Source: Burkholderia metallica (GTDB lineage Bacteria > Pseudomonadota > Gammaproteobacteria > Burkholderiales > Burkholderiaceae). Taken from it: a DNA stretch of 64,000 nucleotides. The stretch spans positions 1-64,000 of the forward strand of contig NZ_CADFDB010000009.1 in assembly GCF_902832845.1 (NCBI RefSeq). The letters are read 5' to 3'. Positions 49,389 through 57,944 of this stretch are shown piece by piece. Made by a program: the position numbers and the translations under genes. A model generated the notes under the pieces. That model did not search any database and was not told the origin of the DNA. It saw only the letters and a list, made by a program, of their open reading frames with translations. Every line of letters begins with the position of its first letter. Within the stretch, counting starts at the first letter, position 1.

Positions 49389-50318
49389 ATGAGCTGGAAC
49401 GTCCGCATCGGTATCAATCCCCTGTCGTGGATGAACGACGACCTGCCGTCGCTCGGCGGCGAGACGCCGCTCGAAACGGCGCTGAAGGAAGGCGCCGAAA
49501 TCGGCTACGCAGGCTTCGAGCTCGGCAACAAGTTTCCGAAGACGGGCCCCGAGCTGAAGGCGAAACTCGCCGAGTTCGGGCTCGTGTGCGTGTCGGGCTG
49601 GTATTCGGGCTTTCTCGCCGAAGTCGCGCCGGGCCTGAGCGACGCCGATGCGCTCGCCGCGGAGATCGAGCGCTGCCGCGCGCACATGACGAAGCTGCAG
49701 TACAACGACGTGAAGGTGGTCGTGTACGGCGAATGCGCGGGCACGATCCAGGGCAACATCGACACGCCGGTCGCGAAGCGGCCGCGCTTCGTCGACGACG
49801 ACGCGTGGCGGCGCTATGCGGCGCGCCTCGACGCGTTCGGCGCGCACCTGCTCGACACGTACGGGATCAAGCTCGCCTACCATCACCACATGGGCGCGTA
49901 CGTCGAGTCGCCCGCCGACGTCGACCGGCTGATGGCGCTGACCGACCCGGCGAAGGTCTTCCTGCTGTTCGACACCGGCCACGCGTATTTCGGCGGCGCG
50001 GCCGACCCGGTGGCGCTGCTGAAGAAGCACGTCTCGCGCGTGGTCCACGTGCATTGCAAGGACGTGCGGCCGCAGGTCGTCACGCAGGCGCGCAACGACG
50101 GCTGGAGCTTCCTGAACGGCGTGATCAACGGCACCTTCACGGTGCCCGGCGACGGCGCGCTCGACTACGAGGCAACACTGCGTACGCTGAAAGATGCCGG
50201 CTATGAAGGCTGGCTCGTCGTCGAGGCCGAGCAGGACCCGGCCGTCGCGCCGAGCTATGCGTATGCGAAGAAGGGCTACGAATCGCTGCGCGCGATCGTC
50301 GACCGGCTGAGCGCGTGA
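49389..50318 (+). CDS. iolE: Myo-inosose-2 dehydratase
   Basis: Dehydrates scyllo-inosose to the cyclohexane-dione used by IolD. 309 residues, TIM barrel with metal ligands in the blocks YHHHMGAYVE, LFDTGHAYFGG, VHCKDVR and VVEAEQDP. The N-terminus RIGINPLSWMNDDLPSLGG is IolE-typical. The ATG at 49389 follows AAGGAA; the reading frame extends 29 codons upstream without conservation. Confidence 0.94.
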   Translation: MSWNVRIGINPLSWMNDDLPSLGGETPLETALKEGAEIGYAGFELGNKFPKTGPELKAKLAEFGLVCVSGWYSGFLAEVAPGLSDADALAAEIERCRAHMTKLQYNDVKVVVYGECAGTIQGNIDTPVAKRPRFVDDDAWRRYAARLDAFGAHLLDTYGIKLAYHHHMGAYVESPADVDRLMALTDPAKVFLLFDTGHAYFGGAADPVALLKKHVSRVVHVHCKDVRPQVVTQARNDGWSFLNGVINGTFTVPGDGALDYEATLRTLKDAGYEGWLVVEAEQDPAVAPSYAYAKKGYESLRAIVDRLSA

Positions 50319-50359
50319 GCGCATGACCGCCTGAGCCCTACCCCACGGAGCCCGAACCC

Positions 50360-51178
50360 ATGACGATTTCTCCCCTGCTGGTCAAGGCCTCGGCCGACCG
50401 CGAAATCTGCAACGTCACGCCCGAATCGGCCGGCTGGAAGCACGTCGGCTTCCGCGCGCTGCGCCTGAAGGCCGGCGACACCGAAACGCTCGACACCGGC
50501 GCGCGCGAGCTGTGCGTGGTCGTGCTCACCGGCACGGTGCGCGCGGACGTCGACGGCGCCACCTACGACGCGCTCGGCACGCGCGACAGCGTCTTCGACG
50601 CCGTGTCGCCGGACGCGCTGTACGTGCCGGGCGGCAAGACGGTCACACTGGTCGCGACGCGCGACGCGGAAATCGCGCTGTGCACCGCGCCGTACACGAG
50701 CGGCGACAAGCCCGTGCAACGCCTGGACGGCGAGCGGATGCGCCGCTCGGTACGCGGGCAAGGCACCAATACGCGCTACGTGTGCGACATCCTGATGGGC
50801 GACAACCCGGCGGCCGACCGGCTGCTCGTGGTGGAGGTCGTCACGCCGGCCAGCCATTCGAGCAGCTATCCGCCGCACAAGCACGACCGCGACGCGGCGC
50901 CCGAGGAAACGTCGCTCGAGGAAACCTACTACCACCGGATCGATCCGCCGCAGGGCTTCGCGTTCCAGCGCGTGTACACGGACGACCGCAGCCTCGACGA
51001 AGCCTGCGCGGTCGAGAACCACGACGTCGTGATGGTGCCGCGCGGCTATCACCCGGTGGTCGCGCCGCACGGCTACAACCTGTACTACCTGAACGTGATG
51101 GCCGGGCCGAGCCGTGCGTGGGCGTTCAAGAACGATCCCGCGCACGAATGGATGCTCGACGCGGCGCCGCCGCGCTGA
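50360..51178 (+). CDS. iolB: 5-deoxy-glucuronate isomerase
   Basis: Isomerises 5-deoxy-D-glucuronate to 2-deoxy-5-keto-D-gluconate, the IolC substrate. 272 residues, double cupin fold; metal-binding histidines appear in PPHKHDRDAAPEETSLEE (with the following YYHRIDP) and GYHPVVAPHGYNLYYLNVM. 41 bases after iolE. Confidence 0.95.
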   Translation: MTISPLLVKASADREICNVTPESAGWKHVGFRALRLKAGDTETLDTGARELCVVVLTGTVRADVDGATYDALGTRDSVFDAVSPDALYVPGGKTVTLVATRDAEIALCTAPYTSGDKPVQRLDGERMRRSVRGQGTNTRYVCDILMGDNPAADRLLVVEVVTPASHSSSYPPHKHDRDAAPEETSLEETYYHRIDPPQGFAFQRVYTDDRSLDEACAVENHDVVMVPRGYHPVVAPHGYNLYYLNVMAGPSRAWAFKNDPAHEWMLDAAPPR

Positions 51179-51276
51179 CGCATTGAAGCAGTGATCGGAA
51201 CACGGGCCCGCGCGCGGCCCGTGACGACGCGACGCCCGGCACGCGCACGCTGAGCCGGCGACGCCACGGAGCCGCC

Positions 51277-51771
51277 ATGGTGACGACCCTCTTTCGCCTC
51301 GAACCCCCTCCCTTCGACGACGACGCGTCGAATCCGGCGCTGCCGCGCTTCGACGCGGCGATCGCCCGCCGGATCGGCGAGATCGCGGTCAACCTCGCGT
51401 CGCGCCGCGGGCTGCCGATCGCGGTCGGCATCGTCGGCGAGCGCGCGCCGCTGTTCTACTGCGCGCTCGACGGCAGCCGCGCCGGCGACAGCGACGCGAT
51501 CCGCCGCCGGCAGAACACGGTGCTGCGCTTCGGCGTCAGTTCGCTCGCGGTCGGCGAACGCTTTCGCCGCGCCGGCTGGTCGCTGCAGTCGCAGGGGCTG
51601 TCGGACGACGACTATGCGCTCGACGGCGGCGGCGTGCCGCTGCGGATCGCCGGTGCGGGCGTCGTCGGCGCGATGACGATCGCGGGGCTCGACGACGCGC
51701 GCGATCATGCGCTCGTCGTCGAGTGTTTGCGCTGGCACGTCGGCGCGAATGCGCTCGCGATGAGCACGTAG
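51277..51771 (+). CDS. HbpS/UPF0303 (DUF336-type) protein
   Basis: A 164-residue protein of the UPF0303/haem-degrading-like family (GEIAVNLASRRGLPIAVGI; NTVLRFGVSSLAVGERFR; GVVGAMTIAGLDDARDHALV). Some relatives bind haem or cobalamin, others are of unknown function; nothing here proves a ligand. It follows iolB on the same strand after 98 bases and may be the last gene of the inositol operon. GGAG precedes the ATG. Confidence 0.82.
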   Translation: MVTTLFRLEPPPFDDDASNPALPRFDAAIARRIGEIAVNLASRRGLPIAVGIVGERAPLFYCALDGSRAGDSDAIRRRQNTVLRFGVSSLAVGERFRRAGWSLQSQGLSDDDYALDGGGVPLRIAGAGVVGAMTIAGLDDARDHALVVECLRWHVGANALAMST

Positions 51772-51854
51772 CCGCCGCGCGACGATGAAGCGGCTGGCGG
51801 CGCCGGTCAGGCGGCCGCTTGCGCGCCCCCTGCTACCCGCGCGGCACGATCCGC

Positions 51855-52601
51855 TCAGTTCAGCCCGCCGCTCACGACGAGGTGCTCGCCGGTCATCCAG
51901 CGTGCATCGTCCGACGCGAGGAATACGGCCACCGACGCGATATCGTCCGGCTCGCCGAGACGGCCGAGCGGCGTTTCGGCGCGCACCTGTTTGTCGAGAT
52001 CCGAACCGATGATGCCCGCGCTGTGCGTGCCCTCGGTCACGATCATCCCCGGGTTGATCGCGTTCACGCGAATCTTGCGCGGGCCGAGTTCGAGTGCGAG
52101 CACGCCGGTGATCGCGTCGACCGCGCCTTTGGTGCCGCTGTATACCGCGCTCGCGGGCGGCGTGATGCTGGTCACCACCGAGCTGATGTTGATGATGCTC
52201 GCGCCTTCGCCGAGATGCTTGACGGCGGCCTGCGTGGTCAGCAGCACGCCGAACACGTTCGTGTCGAACTGCCGCCGGTAGTGTTCTTCGGTGATCGCTT
52301 CGATCGGCGCGAATTCGTACACGCCGGAATTGTTGACGAGCACGTCGAGGCGGCCGTACGTGTCGATCGCCGTGTCGACGATGCGCTGCGCGTCGGCGGC
52401 CTTCGACACGTCGCCGCCGACGGCGACCGCGCGGCCGCCGGCCTCGACGATCGCGCCGACGACCGCATCGGCGCCCGCCTTGCTGCTCGCATAGTTGACG
52501 ACGACCGATGCGCCCTCGGCGGCCAGTGCCTTCGCGATCGCGGCGCCGATGCCTTTCGACCCGCCCGTGACGATCGCAACCTTGTTTGCCAGCTTGCTCA
52601 T
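51855..52601 (-). CDS. Short-chain dehydrogenase/reductase
   Basis: A 248-residue classical SDR. NAD(P)-binding TGGSKGIGAAIAKAL at residue 12, NNSGVY, catalytic serine in INISSVV, YSGTKGAVDAI with the Tyr-x3-Lys pair, and NPGMIVTEG are all intact. The substrate is unknown; related enzymes are often named 3-oxoacyl-ACP reductase or glucose dehydrogenase without proof. Convergent with the HbpS-type gene (83 bases between stops), so not clearly part of the inositol island. Confidence 0.9.
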   Translation of the reverse strand: MSKLANKVAIVTGGSKGIGAAIAKALAAEGASVVVNYASSKAGADAVVGAIVEAGGRAVAVGGDVSKAADAQRIVDTAIDTYGRLDVLVNNSGVYEFAPIEAITEEHYRRQFDTNVFGVLLTTQAAVKHLGEGASIINISSVVTSITPPASAVYSGTKGAVDAITGVLALELGPRKIRVNAINPGMIVTEGTHSAGIIGSDLDKQVRAETPLGRLGEPDDIASVAVFLASDDARWMTGEHLVVSGGLN

Positions 52602-52768
52602 GATTGCATTCCTCAGTCAGAAGACCTTCGATGGATGGCGCCGGTTGCCGCGCAGTGCGTCGATGCGGCGACCGGCATGACTGGCAATTTACGGCGCGGT
52701 GCGGCAGCGATAAAGCGGCTCGACGCGAATTGACCGGTGGGGTTTTCCGAACAATCGGGCGCGCGCCG

Positions 52769-53473
52769 TCAGCCGGCGCTCAGCCATGCGTTCGCGACCT
52801 CGCCGCCCAGGCCGTCGAGCGCGCCGTCGTAGACGATCCGCCCGCGCCCCATCACCGCGACGCGCCGCGCGAGCCGCGGCGCGAACTGCAGCCGCTGCTC
52901 GATCAGCACGATCGCGACGCCGTCGGCCTGCAGCGCGGCAAGACACGCGCCGACTTCGTCGACCGCGAGCGGCGCGAGCCCTTCGGCCGGTTCGTCGACG
53001 ATCAGCACGCGCGGGCGGGCAGCCAGCGCCCGCACCAGCGCGAGCACCTGCTGTTCGCCGCCCGACAGCCGCGCCGCCTTCACGTCCGCGCGCGCGGCCA
53101 GCAGCGGAAAGCGGTCGAACAGCCGTTCGAGCGCCGCGCGTTCGGCGCTGCCACGGAGGCCGCGCAGCCCGAGCCGCAGGTTCTCGCGGACCGTCAGCAG
53201 CGGGAACACGTCGCGGCTTTCCGCGACGTACGCGACGCCGCGCCGCGCGATCTCGAACGTGCGCGCGCCCGCGCATTCGGCGCCGCCGATGCGCACCGAG
53301 CCCGCCGTGCGCACGAGCCCCATCACGGCCTTCGCGAGCGTCGAGCGCCCCGAGCCGTTGCGGCCGAGCAGCGCGAGCGTCTCGCCCGGCGCCAGCGCGA
53401 GATCGACGCCGTCGAGCACCGGTTGCAGCCCGTACCAGGCGCGCAGGCCGCGAATGTCGAGCAACGCGCTCAT
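52769..53473 (-). CDS. LivF-like branched-chain amino-acid-type ABC ATPase with Arg in Walker A
   Basis: A 234-residue ATPase of the LivF family. Walker A reads GRNGSGRST: the universally important lysine is Arg43 (codon CGC at 53347-53345). The signature LSGGEQQ, Walker B VLIVDEPAEGL and the LivF-type VLIEQR switch region are normal. The substitution predicts weak ATP binding at this site; paired with the degenerate signature of the LivG partner it would make one degenerate ATP site. ATGA overlap with the LivG-like gene. Last gene of the operon. Confidence 0.88.
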   Translation of the reverse strand: MSALLDIRGLRAWYGLQPVLDGVDLALAPGETLALLGRNGSGRSTLAKAVMGLVRTAGSVRIGGAECAGARTFEIARRGVAYVAESRDVFPLLTVRENLRLGLRGLRGSAERAALERLFDRFPLLAARADVKAARLSGGEQQVLALVRALAARPRVLIVDEPAEGLAPLAVDEVGACLAALQADGVAIVLIEQRLQFAPRLARRVAVMGRGRIVYDGALDGLGGEVANAWLSAG

Positions 53474-54222
53474 CGGCCGCCCTCGCCCAGATAGGCGACA
53501 CGCACGGCCGGATCGGCGCGGATCGCATCGGGCGCGCCGGTCGCGACCACCGTGCCGCGCACGAGCACCGTGATGCGTTCGGCGAAGCCGAACACCGCAT
53601 CCATGTCGTGTTCGATCAGCAGGACCGTACGACCCTGCGTCGTCGCCCGGATCAGCGCGATCATCCGCGCCGCCTGCGCGCGGCTCATGCCGGCGGTCGG
53701 CTCGTCGAGCAGCAGCGTGCGGGCGCCGCTCGCGAGCGCGATCCCGAGATCGAGCGCGCGCTGTTCCGCATAGCTCAGCGCGTCGGCCGGCGTGTCGCGG
53801 TGCGCATCGAGGCCGATGTCGTGCAGCACGCGTTCGGCCGCGCGATCGACCGACGCCGATTCGCGCAGCCGGTTCCACCAGCGCCGCCGTTCGACCGGCG
53901 CATGCAGCGCCGCGCAGCGCAGGTTGTCGAACACGGTCAGCCGCGCGAACGCGCTCGTCTGCTGGAAACTGCGGCCGATGCCGAGCCGGCTCGCAACGAC
54001 CGGCCCACGCCCGCGCAGCTCGACGCCGTGCAGCACGACGCGCCCGCGCGTGGGCCGCGTCGCGCCGGCGATCACGCCGAACAGCGTCGACTTGCCCGCG
54101 CCGTTCGGCCCGATCAGCGCATGGCGCTCGCCGGCCGCGATGCTCAGCTCGACGCCGTCGAGCACCGTCTGCGCGCCGAAGCGCTGCACGACGCCGTGCA
54201 GCGCAATCGCGTTGCCGTTCAT
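53470..54222 (-). CDS. LivG-like branched-chain amino-acid-type ABC ATPase
   Basis: A 250-residue ATPase: Walker A GPNGAGKST and Walker B TLLLDEPTAGM are intact, as is the switch histidine in LLIEHDMDAV. The signature is LSYAEQR instead of LSGGQ; LivG proteins already vary here, but the loss of the first glycine and the Ala are notable. Overlaps the genes on both sides by four bases (ATGA each time). Confidence 0.9.
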   Translation of the reverse strand: MNGNAIALHGVVQRFGAQTVLDGVELSIAAGERHALIGPNGAGKSTLFGVIAGATRPTRGRVVLHGVELRGRGPVVASRLGIGRSFQQTSAFARLTVFDNLRCAALHAPVERRRWWNRLRESASVDRAAERVLHDIGLDAHRDTPADALSYAEQRALDLGIALASGARTLLLDEPTAGMSRAQAARMIALIRATTQGRTVLLIEHDMDAVFGFAERITVLVRGTVVATGAPDAIRADPAVRVAYLGEGGR

Positions 54223-55475
54223 CGCCCGTCCTCCCGCTTGGCGGTCTGTGCGCTCCGTCGGCTCTGCCCACTTTGCTCGCCCGATACGAGCCGCGCGCGC
54301 CAACCCCACAGCAGCGTGCCGATGCCCGCCGCCGAACACGCGACGGCCCAGCCGGCCGGCGTATCGGCATCGACGCTCCACGCGCCGAACGCGAAGCCCG
54401 CGCCGTCGTCCTCCCCGAAGCGCCACGCATAGCCGAGCTCGGCCGCGCAGACGATCGCGACGCCCCAGAACACGCACGCGCCGACCGCGCACAGCATGCG
54501 CCACCGCTCGGCCGCCGGCGCGCCGCGCCGCAACGCATGCGCGAGCGTCTGCACGATGCCGGCGATCCCGCGCGGCGCGGCCACGACGATCGCGACGAAC
54601 AGCACGCCGAGATACAGCGCCCACGCGCGCGACACGCCCGCGACGCCGATGCTGAGCGCGGTCAGCACGGCCGCGCCGGCCGCCGGCCCGAAGAACGTGC
54701 CCGTCCCGCCGATCACCGCGGCGATCAGCACGGTCGCCGAACGCGCCATCGATACGCTGTCGGGCGTCGCGAGTTCGACGTCGATCAGCGTCAGCGTGCC
54801 CGCGACGCCCGCGAAGAACGATGCGCAGGTGACCATCGCGAGCCGGATGCGGCGCGGATCGGTGCCGAGCGCGGCGACGCGCGCCGGGTTGTCGCGCACC
54901 GCGTTCGCGAGCCGCGCGAGCGGCGTGCGCGTCAGCGCGTGCATGGCCCACGCCGACGCGACGCACCACGCGGCAATCACCGCATACGCGTGCGCCGGCG
55001 CACCGAAATGCCAGCCGCCCCACGGCGTGCCGCTCGCGCGGTCGATCGGCACGCCGCCGATTCCGCCGAACCAGGCCGGCACGCTCCACGCAGCGGCCGC
55101 GACGCATTCGCCGAGCCCGAGCGTGATCATCGCGAACGCCGTGCCGGCGCGACGCGTCGCGAGCAGCCCGGCAGCCAAGCCGAAACCGGCGCCGGCCACG
55201 CCGCCGACGAGCGGCAACAGCGGCAGCGGGCCGCCAATGTGGTTGAACCAGTGCGCGGCCGCGAACGCGCCGAGGCCCGCGAACGCCGCGTGCCCGAACG
55301 ACAGCAGCCCGGTCGTGCCGAGCTGCAGGTTGTACGACAGCGCGAGCACGACGAGTGCGGCCGTCTGCGCGAGATAGCCGAGCACGGCGCCGTGCGGCCA
55401 CAGCCACGCGGGCAGCGCGACGCAGGCGGCGAACAGGGTCCAGCGCACGACGCCGGCGAATGGACGGTTACGCAT
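54219..55475 (-). CDS. LivM-like ABC permease with extra C-terminal membrane segments
   Basis: A 418-residue permease. The core (about residues 1-320) is LivM-like (LQLGTTGLLSFGHAAFAGLG, ALGTDPRRIRLAMVT, AVIGGTGTFFGPAAGAAVL). It continues for about 90 residues beyond the usual end, with two further hydrophobic stretches (LCAVGACVFWGVAIVCAAEL and WAVACSAAGIGTLLWGW) and a polar tail. The start MRNRPFAGVVRW at 55475 lies inside the end of the LivH-like gene (8-base overlap). Confidence 0.88.
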   Translation of the reverse strand: MRNRPFAGVVRWTLFAACVALPAWLWPHGAVLGYLAQTAALVVLALSYNLQLGTTGLLSFGHAAFAGLGAFAAAHWFNHIGGPLPLLPLVGGVAGAGFGLAAGLLATRRAGTAFAMITLGLGECVAAAAWSVPAWFGGIGGVPIDRASGTPWGGWHFGAPAHAYAVIAAWCVASAWAMHALTRTPLARLANAVRDNPARVAALGTDPRRIRLAMVTCASFFAGVAGTLTLIDVELATPDSVSMARSATVLIAAVIGGTGTFFGPAAGAAVLTALSIGVAGVSRAWALYLGVLFVAIVVAAPRGIAGIVQTLAHALRRGAPAAERWRMLCAVGACVFWGVAIVCAAELGYAWRFGEDDGAGFAFGAWSVDADTPAGWAVACSAAGIGTLLWGWRARLVSGEQSGQSRRSAQTAKREDGR

Positions 55476-56403
55476 CGGCGCGCTCGCCGAACAGCCCGCG
55501 CGGCCGGGCAACCAGCACCGCGACGAGCAGCAGGTACGGCACCAGCGGCGCCAGTTGCGCGACCGACACCGCGGCCACGCTGTCGGGCAGCGCGATGCCG
55601 GCCCATTCCGTCAGATCGCGCAGCGACGTGTCGCTCGCGGCCGCGAAGGTCTGCGCGAAGCCGACCGCGAGCGACGCCGCGAACGCGCCGCCGAGCGAGC
55701 CGAGCCCGCCGATCACGACGACCGCGAACACGACCGACCCGACGGTTTCGGCAAGCGCGGGCTCGATCACCGCGAGCGGCGCGCCGATCACGCCGGCGAG
55801 CGCCGCGAGCGCGGTGCCCGCGCCAAACAGCGCGGTCATCACGCGCGGCACGTCGTAGCCGAGCGCCTCGACGGCCGCACGATGCGTGAGCGCCGCGCGC
55901 ACCACGAGCCCGAGGCGCGACGCGCGCAGCAGCGCGCCGAGCGCGACCAGCATCGCGGCGGACATCCCCATCATGAACAGCCGGTAGCGCGGCAGCGCGA
56001 GGCCGAAGACGGTCACGGGCGCGCCGTCGAACAGCGCCGGCACGGGCGCCGGCAGCGGCGCGAGGCCCCACGCGAGCTTCGCGCCCTCGCCGATCAGGTA
56101 CGCGAGGCCGAAGGTCAGCAAGAGCTCGCTCGTGTGGCCGCGCGCCTGCACGCGGCGCAGCAGCGCGCGTTCGCAGCCGGCGCCAAGGAGCCCGACCGCG
56201 AGCGGCGCGAGCGCGAGCGCCAGCCAGAAGCCTGCACTGGCCGCGATGCTGTAGCCGACGTACGCACCGAGCATGTAGAAGCTCGCATGCGCGAAGTTGA
56301 GCACGCCCTGCACGCTGAAGATCAGCGTGAGGCCGGCCGACAGCATGAACAGCAGCAAGCCGTAGCTGAGGCCGTTGAAGGCCTGGAGCGCGAACGCGTG
56401 CAC
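55468..56403 (-). CDS. LivH-like ABC permease, GTG start
   Basis: A 311-residue permease of the LivH type (QAFNGLSYGLLLFMLSAGLT, VLNFAHASFYMLGAYVG, VVIGGLGSLGGAFAASLAVG), about eight membrane segments. The best start is GTG at 56403, giving MHAFALQAFNGL seven bases after the thioesterase stop; the longer frame upstream is the antisense-like, Arg/Ser-rich overlap with that gene. The ribosome-binding site is weak, so coupling to the thioesterase gene is likely. Confidence 0.85.
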   Translation of the reverse strand: MHAFALQAFNGLSYGLLLFMLSAGLTLIFSVQGVLNFAHASFYMLGAYVGYSIAASAGFWLALALAPLAVGLLGAGCERALLRRVQARGHTSELLLTFGLAYLIGEGAKLAWGLAPLPAPVPALFDGAPVTVFGLALPRYRLFMMGMSAAMLVALGALLRASRLGLVVRAALTHRAAVEALGYDVPRVMTALFGAGTALAALAGVIGAPLAVIEPALAETVGSVVFAVVVIGGLGSLGGAFAASLAVGFAQTFAAASDTSLRDLTEWAGIALPDSVAAVSVAQLAPLVPYLLLVAVLVARPRGLFGERADA

Positions 56404-56410
56404 CGCGACG

Positions 56411-56851
56411 TCAGGCCGCGAGCGGCTCGAGTGCGGCGCGCAGCGCGTCGGGCAGCGGCACCGGCCGGCGCGTGCCGCGATCGACATACACGTGCACGAA
56501 ATGCCCCTGCGCGGCGGGCGACGGGTCGCCCTGCGCGAACAGCCCGACCTCGTAGCGCACGCTCGACGTGCCGAGCTTCACGACCCGCAGCCCGGCGTCG
56601 ACCGCCTGCGGAAACACGAGCGGCGCGAAGTAGTTGCACTGCGTCTCGACCACGAGGCCGATCGTCTGCCCGTGTTCGACGTCGAGCACGCCGGCGCGGA
56701 TCAGGTATTCGTTCACGACCGTGTCGAAGTAGCTGTAGTAGACGACGTTGTTCACGTGCCCGTAGACGTCGTTGTCCATCCAGCGGGTCGTGATCGGCAG
56801 GAAATGGCGATAGGCGTCGCGCGGACGCGATTCGGGTTTGGCGGCGGACAT
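56411..56851 (-). CDS. YbgC/FcbC-type acyl-CoA thioesterase
   Basis: A 146-residue hot-dog-fold thioesterase. The active-site region [20 protein letters not shown] (Asp and the GHVNN loop) and [19 protein letters not shown] are family hallmarks. Substrate: an acyl- or aromatic-acyl-CoA, not specified by sequence. It heads the liv-type transporter operon, with the permease gene starting seven bases later. A thioesterase with a liv-type importer suggests handling of an imported acid whose CoA ester must be hydrolysed; this is inference. Confidence 0.88.
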   Translation of the reverse strand: MSAAKPESRPRDAYRHFLPITTRWMDNDVYGHVNNVVYYSYFDTVVNEYLIRAGVLDVEHGQTIGLVVETQCNYFAPLVFPQAVDAGLRVVKLGTSSVRYEVGLFAQGDPSPAAQGHFVHVYVDRGTRRPVPLPDALRAALEPLAA

Positions 56852-57206
56852 GAATCGGAGGCTCGGTTACGGGGCGCGGCAACGGCCGCCACGCGGTGCC
56901 GCACAGAAAAGCACATCTCGCGCGAAATGCCAAGCGGCAGGCAAATCCGGCCCGTCGTCGCAGACTTTAGTTCTCGTCACACCATAACTATCGATGAATT
57001 AGGGCATATCCCATCTTTTGCGGCGGTTGAGATCCGTAAAATTACAAATCGCCCACAAACGCGCCACGCTACGCGCGCCGTCGCCCCAACCTCACGGAAT
57101 CTTCTTATCTTGACGTTCGAGCACGCCCCTTCGCCAACCCGGTCGATTACCGCTCCCTGCGGGCACGCGGTCACCCCGGCGGGCGCCGCACTCGCGTGCC
57201 CGCTCG
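56852..57206. other. 355-base region with an AT-rich core, no intact gene
   Basis: Between the thioesterase start and the recognisable part of the fimbrial pseudogene. Bases about 56955-57060 are markedly AT-richer than the rest of the window and may hold promoters for the thioesterase operon (minus) and the former fimbrial gene (plus). A TTG-initiated frame from 57110 encodes an Ala-rich stretch (AVTPAGAALACPLAAAG) that may be a signal-peptide remnant of the fimbrial gene in a third frame. Nothing else supported. Confidence 0.5.
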
Positions 57207-57909
57207 CTGCTGCCGGCGTTCGTGTTCGCCGGGGAATCGCTGTACGCGTTCGACAGCGGCCGGATCGCGATTCCGTCGAACACGGCGGTCGGCACCGTCG
57301 TCGCGCGCGACTACTTCACGCCGACACAACTCTGCGGCAAGAAACGTCGAAGTGCAGTTGCTCCGCGATGCCCGCACCCCGTATAACGGCACGTTGAAGC
57401 CGTCCCTCTTCAACATGTACTTCACCATCCGCTACAAGTCCGGCCTGTTCGGTGACTCAAGCTCGATCTATCTGGCCACCGACGCCGAGTACATCGCGGG
57501 CACCTGTTCGGTTCAATCGAAAACGGTTCAACTGCGGGGCGCGAAAACGACCGAACTCAGCGGCGTCGGCAGCACCGCGCACCCCACTCCGTTTAGGCTC
57601 AACCTCAGCAACTGCCCGGCCCGCTTCAACAAGATCGGCTATCAGCTCAATCCGCTGAACGGCGAGGTCGCCGGCATGCCCGGCGTGCTTGCGCCCCGCT
57701 CCGATTCGACGGCGAAAGGCATCGCGATCGGATTGATCGACCCGGCGACAAATCAGCCGCTGACATTCAACGTGTCCCGGCCGACACCCTACAACGGTAT
57801 CGCGGGGTCCTATTCGGTCCCGCTGATCGCCGCCTATCGGCAGACCGACGCGAAGATCGGCGGCGGCTCGGTCAACGCCGCGGTCACCGTGCTGCTCGAC
57901 TATCAATAG
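57207..57909 (+). pseudogene. Broken fimbrial adhesin gene
   Basis: The conserved C-terminal pilin domain is in one frame (57343-57909; IYLATDAEYIAGTCSVQSKT, FRLNLSNCPARFNKIGYQLN, GIAIGLIDPATNQPLTF, ending AVTVLLDYQ). The mature N-terminus of the same kind of protein is in another frame (57207-57344; FVFAGESLYAFDSGRIAIPS, ARDYFTPTQLCGK). The join near 57340 is too short to hold the whole middle of a two-domain adhesin, so it looks like a deletion plus frameshift; the signal-peptide region may be in yet a third frame. No chaperone, usher or other pilin gene is adjacent. A sequencing error alone would not restore normal length. Confidence 0.78.
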
Positions 57910-57944
57910 TCATCGTGCCCGGCCGGCGTCGCCGCGGTCGCGCG

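Noticed and set aside
53470-55407. 645-codon minus-strand frame that appears to fuse LivG to an upstream protein
   Set aside because: Only the last 250 residues are protein-like; the rest is an out-of-frame reading of the LivM gene.
57196-57420. Intact fimbrial protein starting at 57196
   Set aside because: The first 50 residues of that frame are Arg/Ser-rich nonsense with no signal peptide; the true N-terminal sequence is in a different frame, so the gene is broken.
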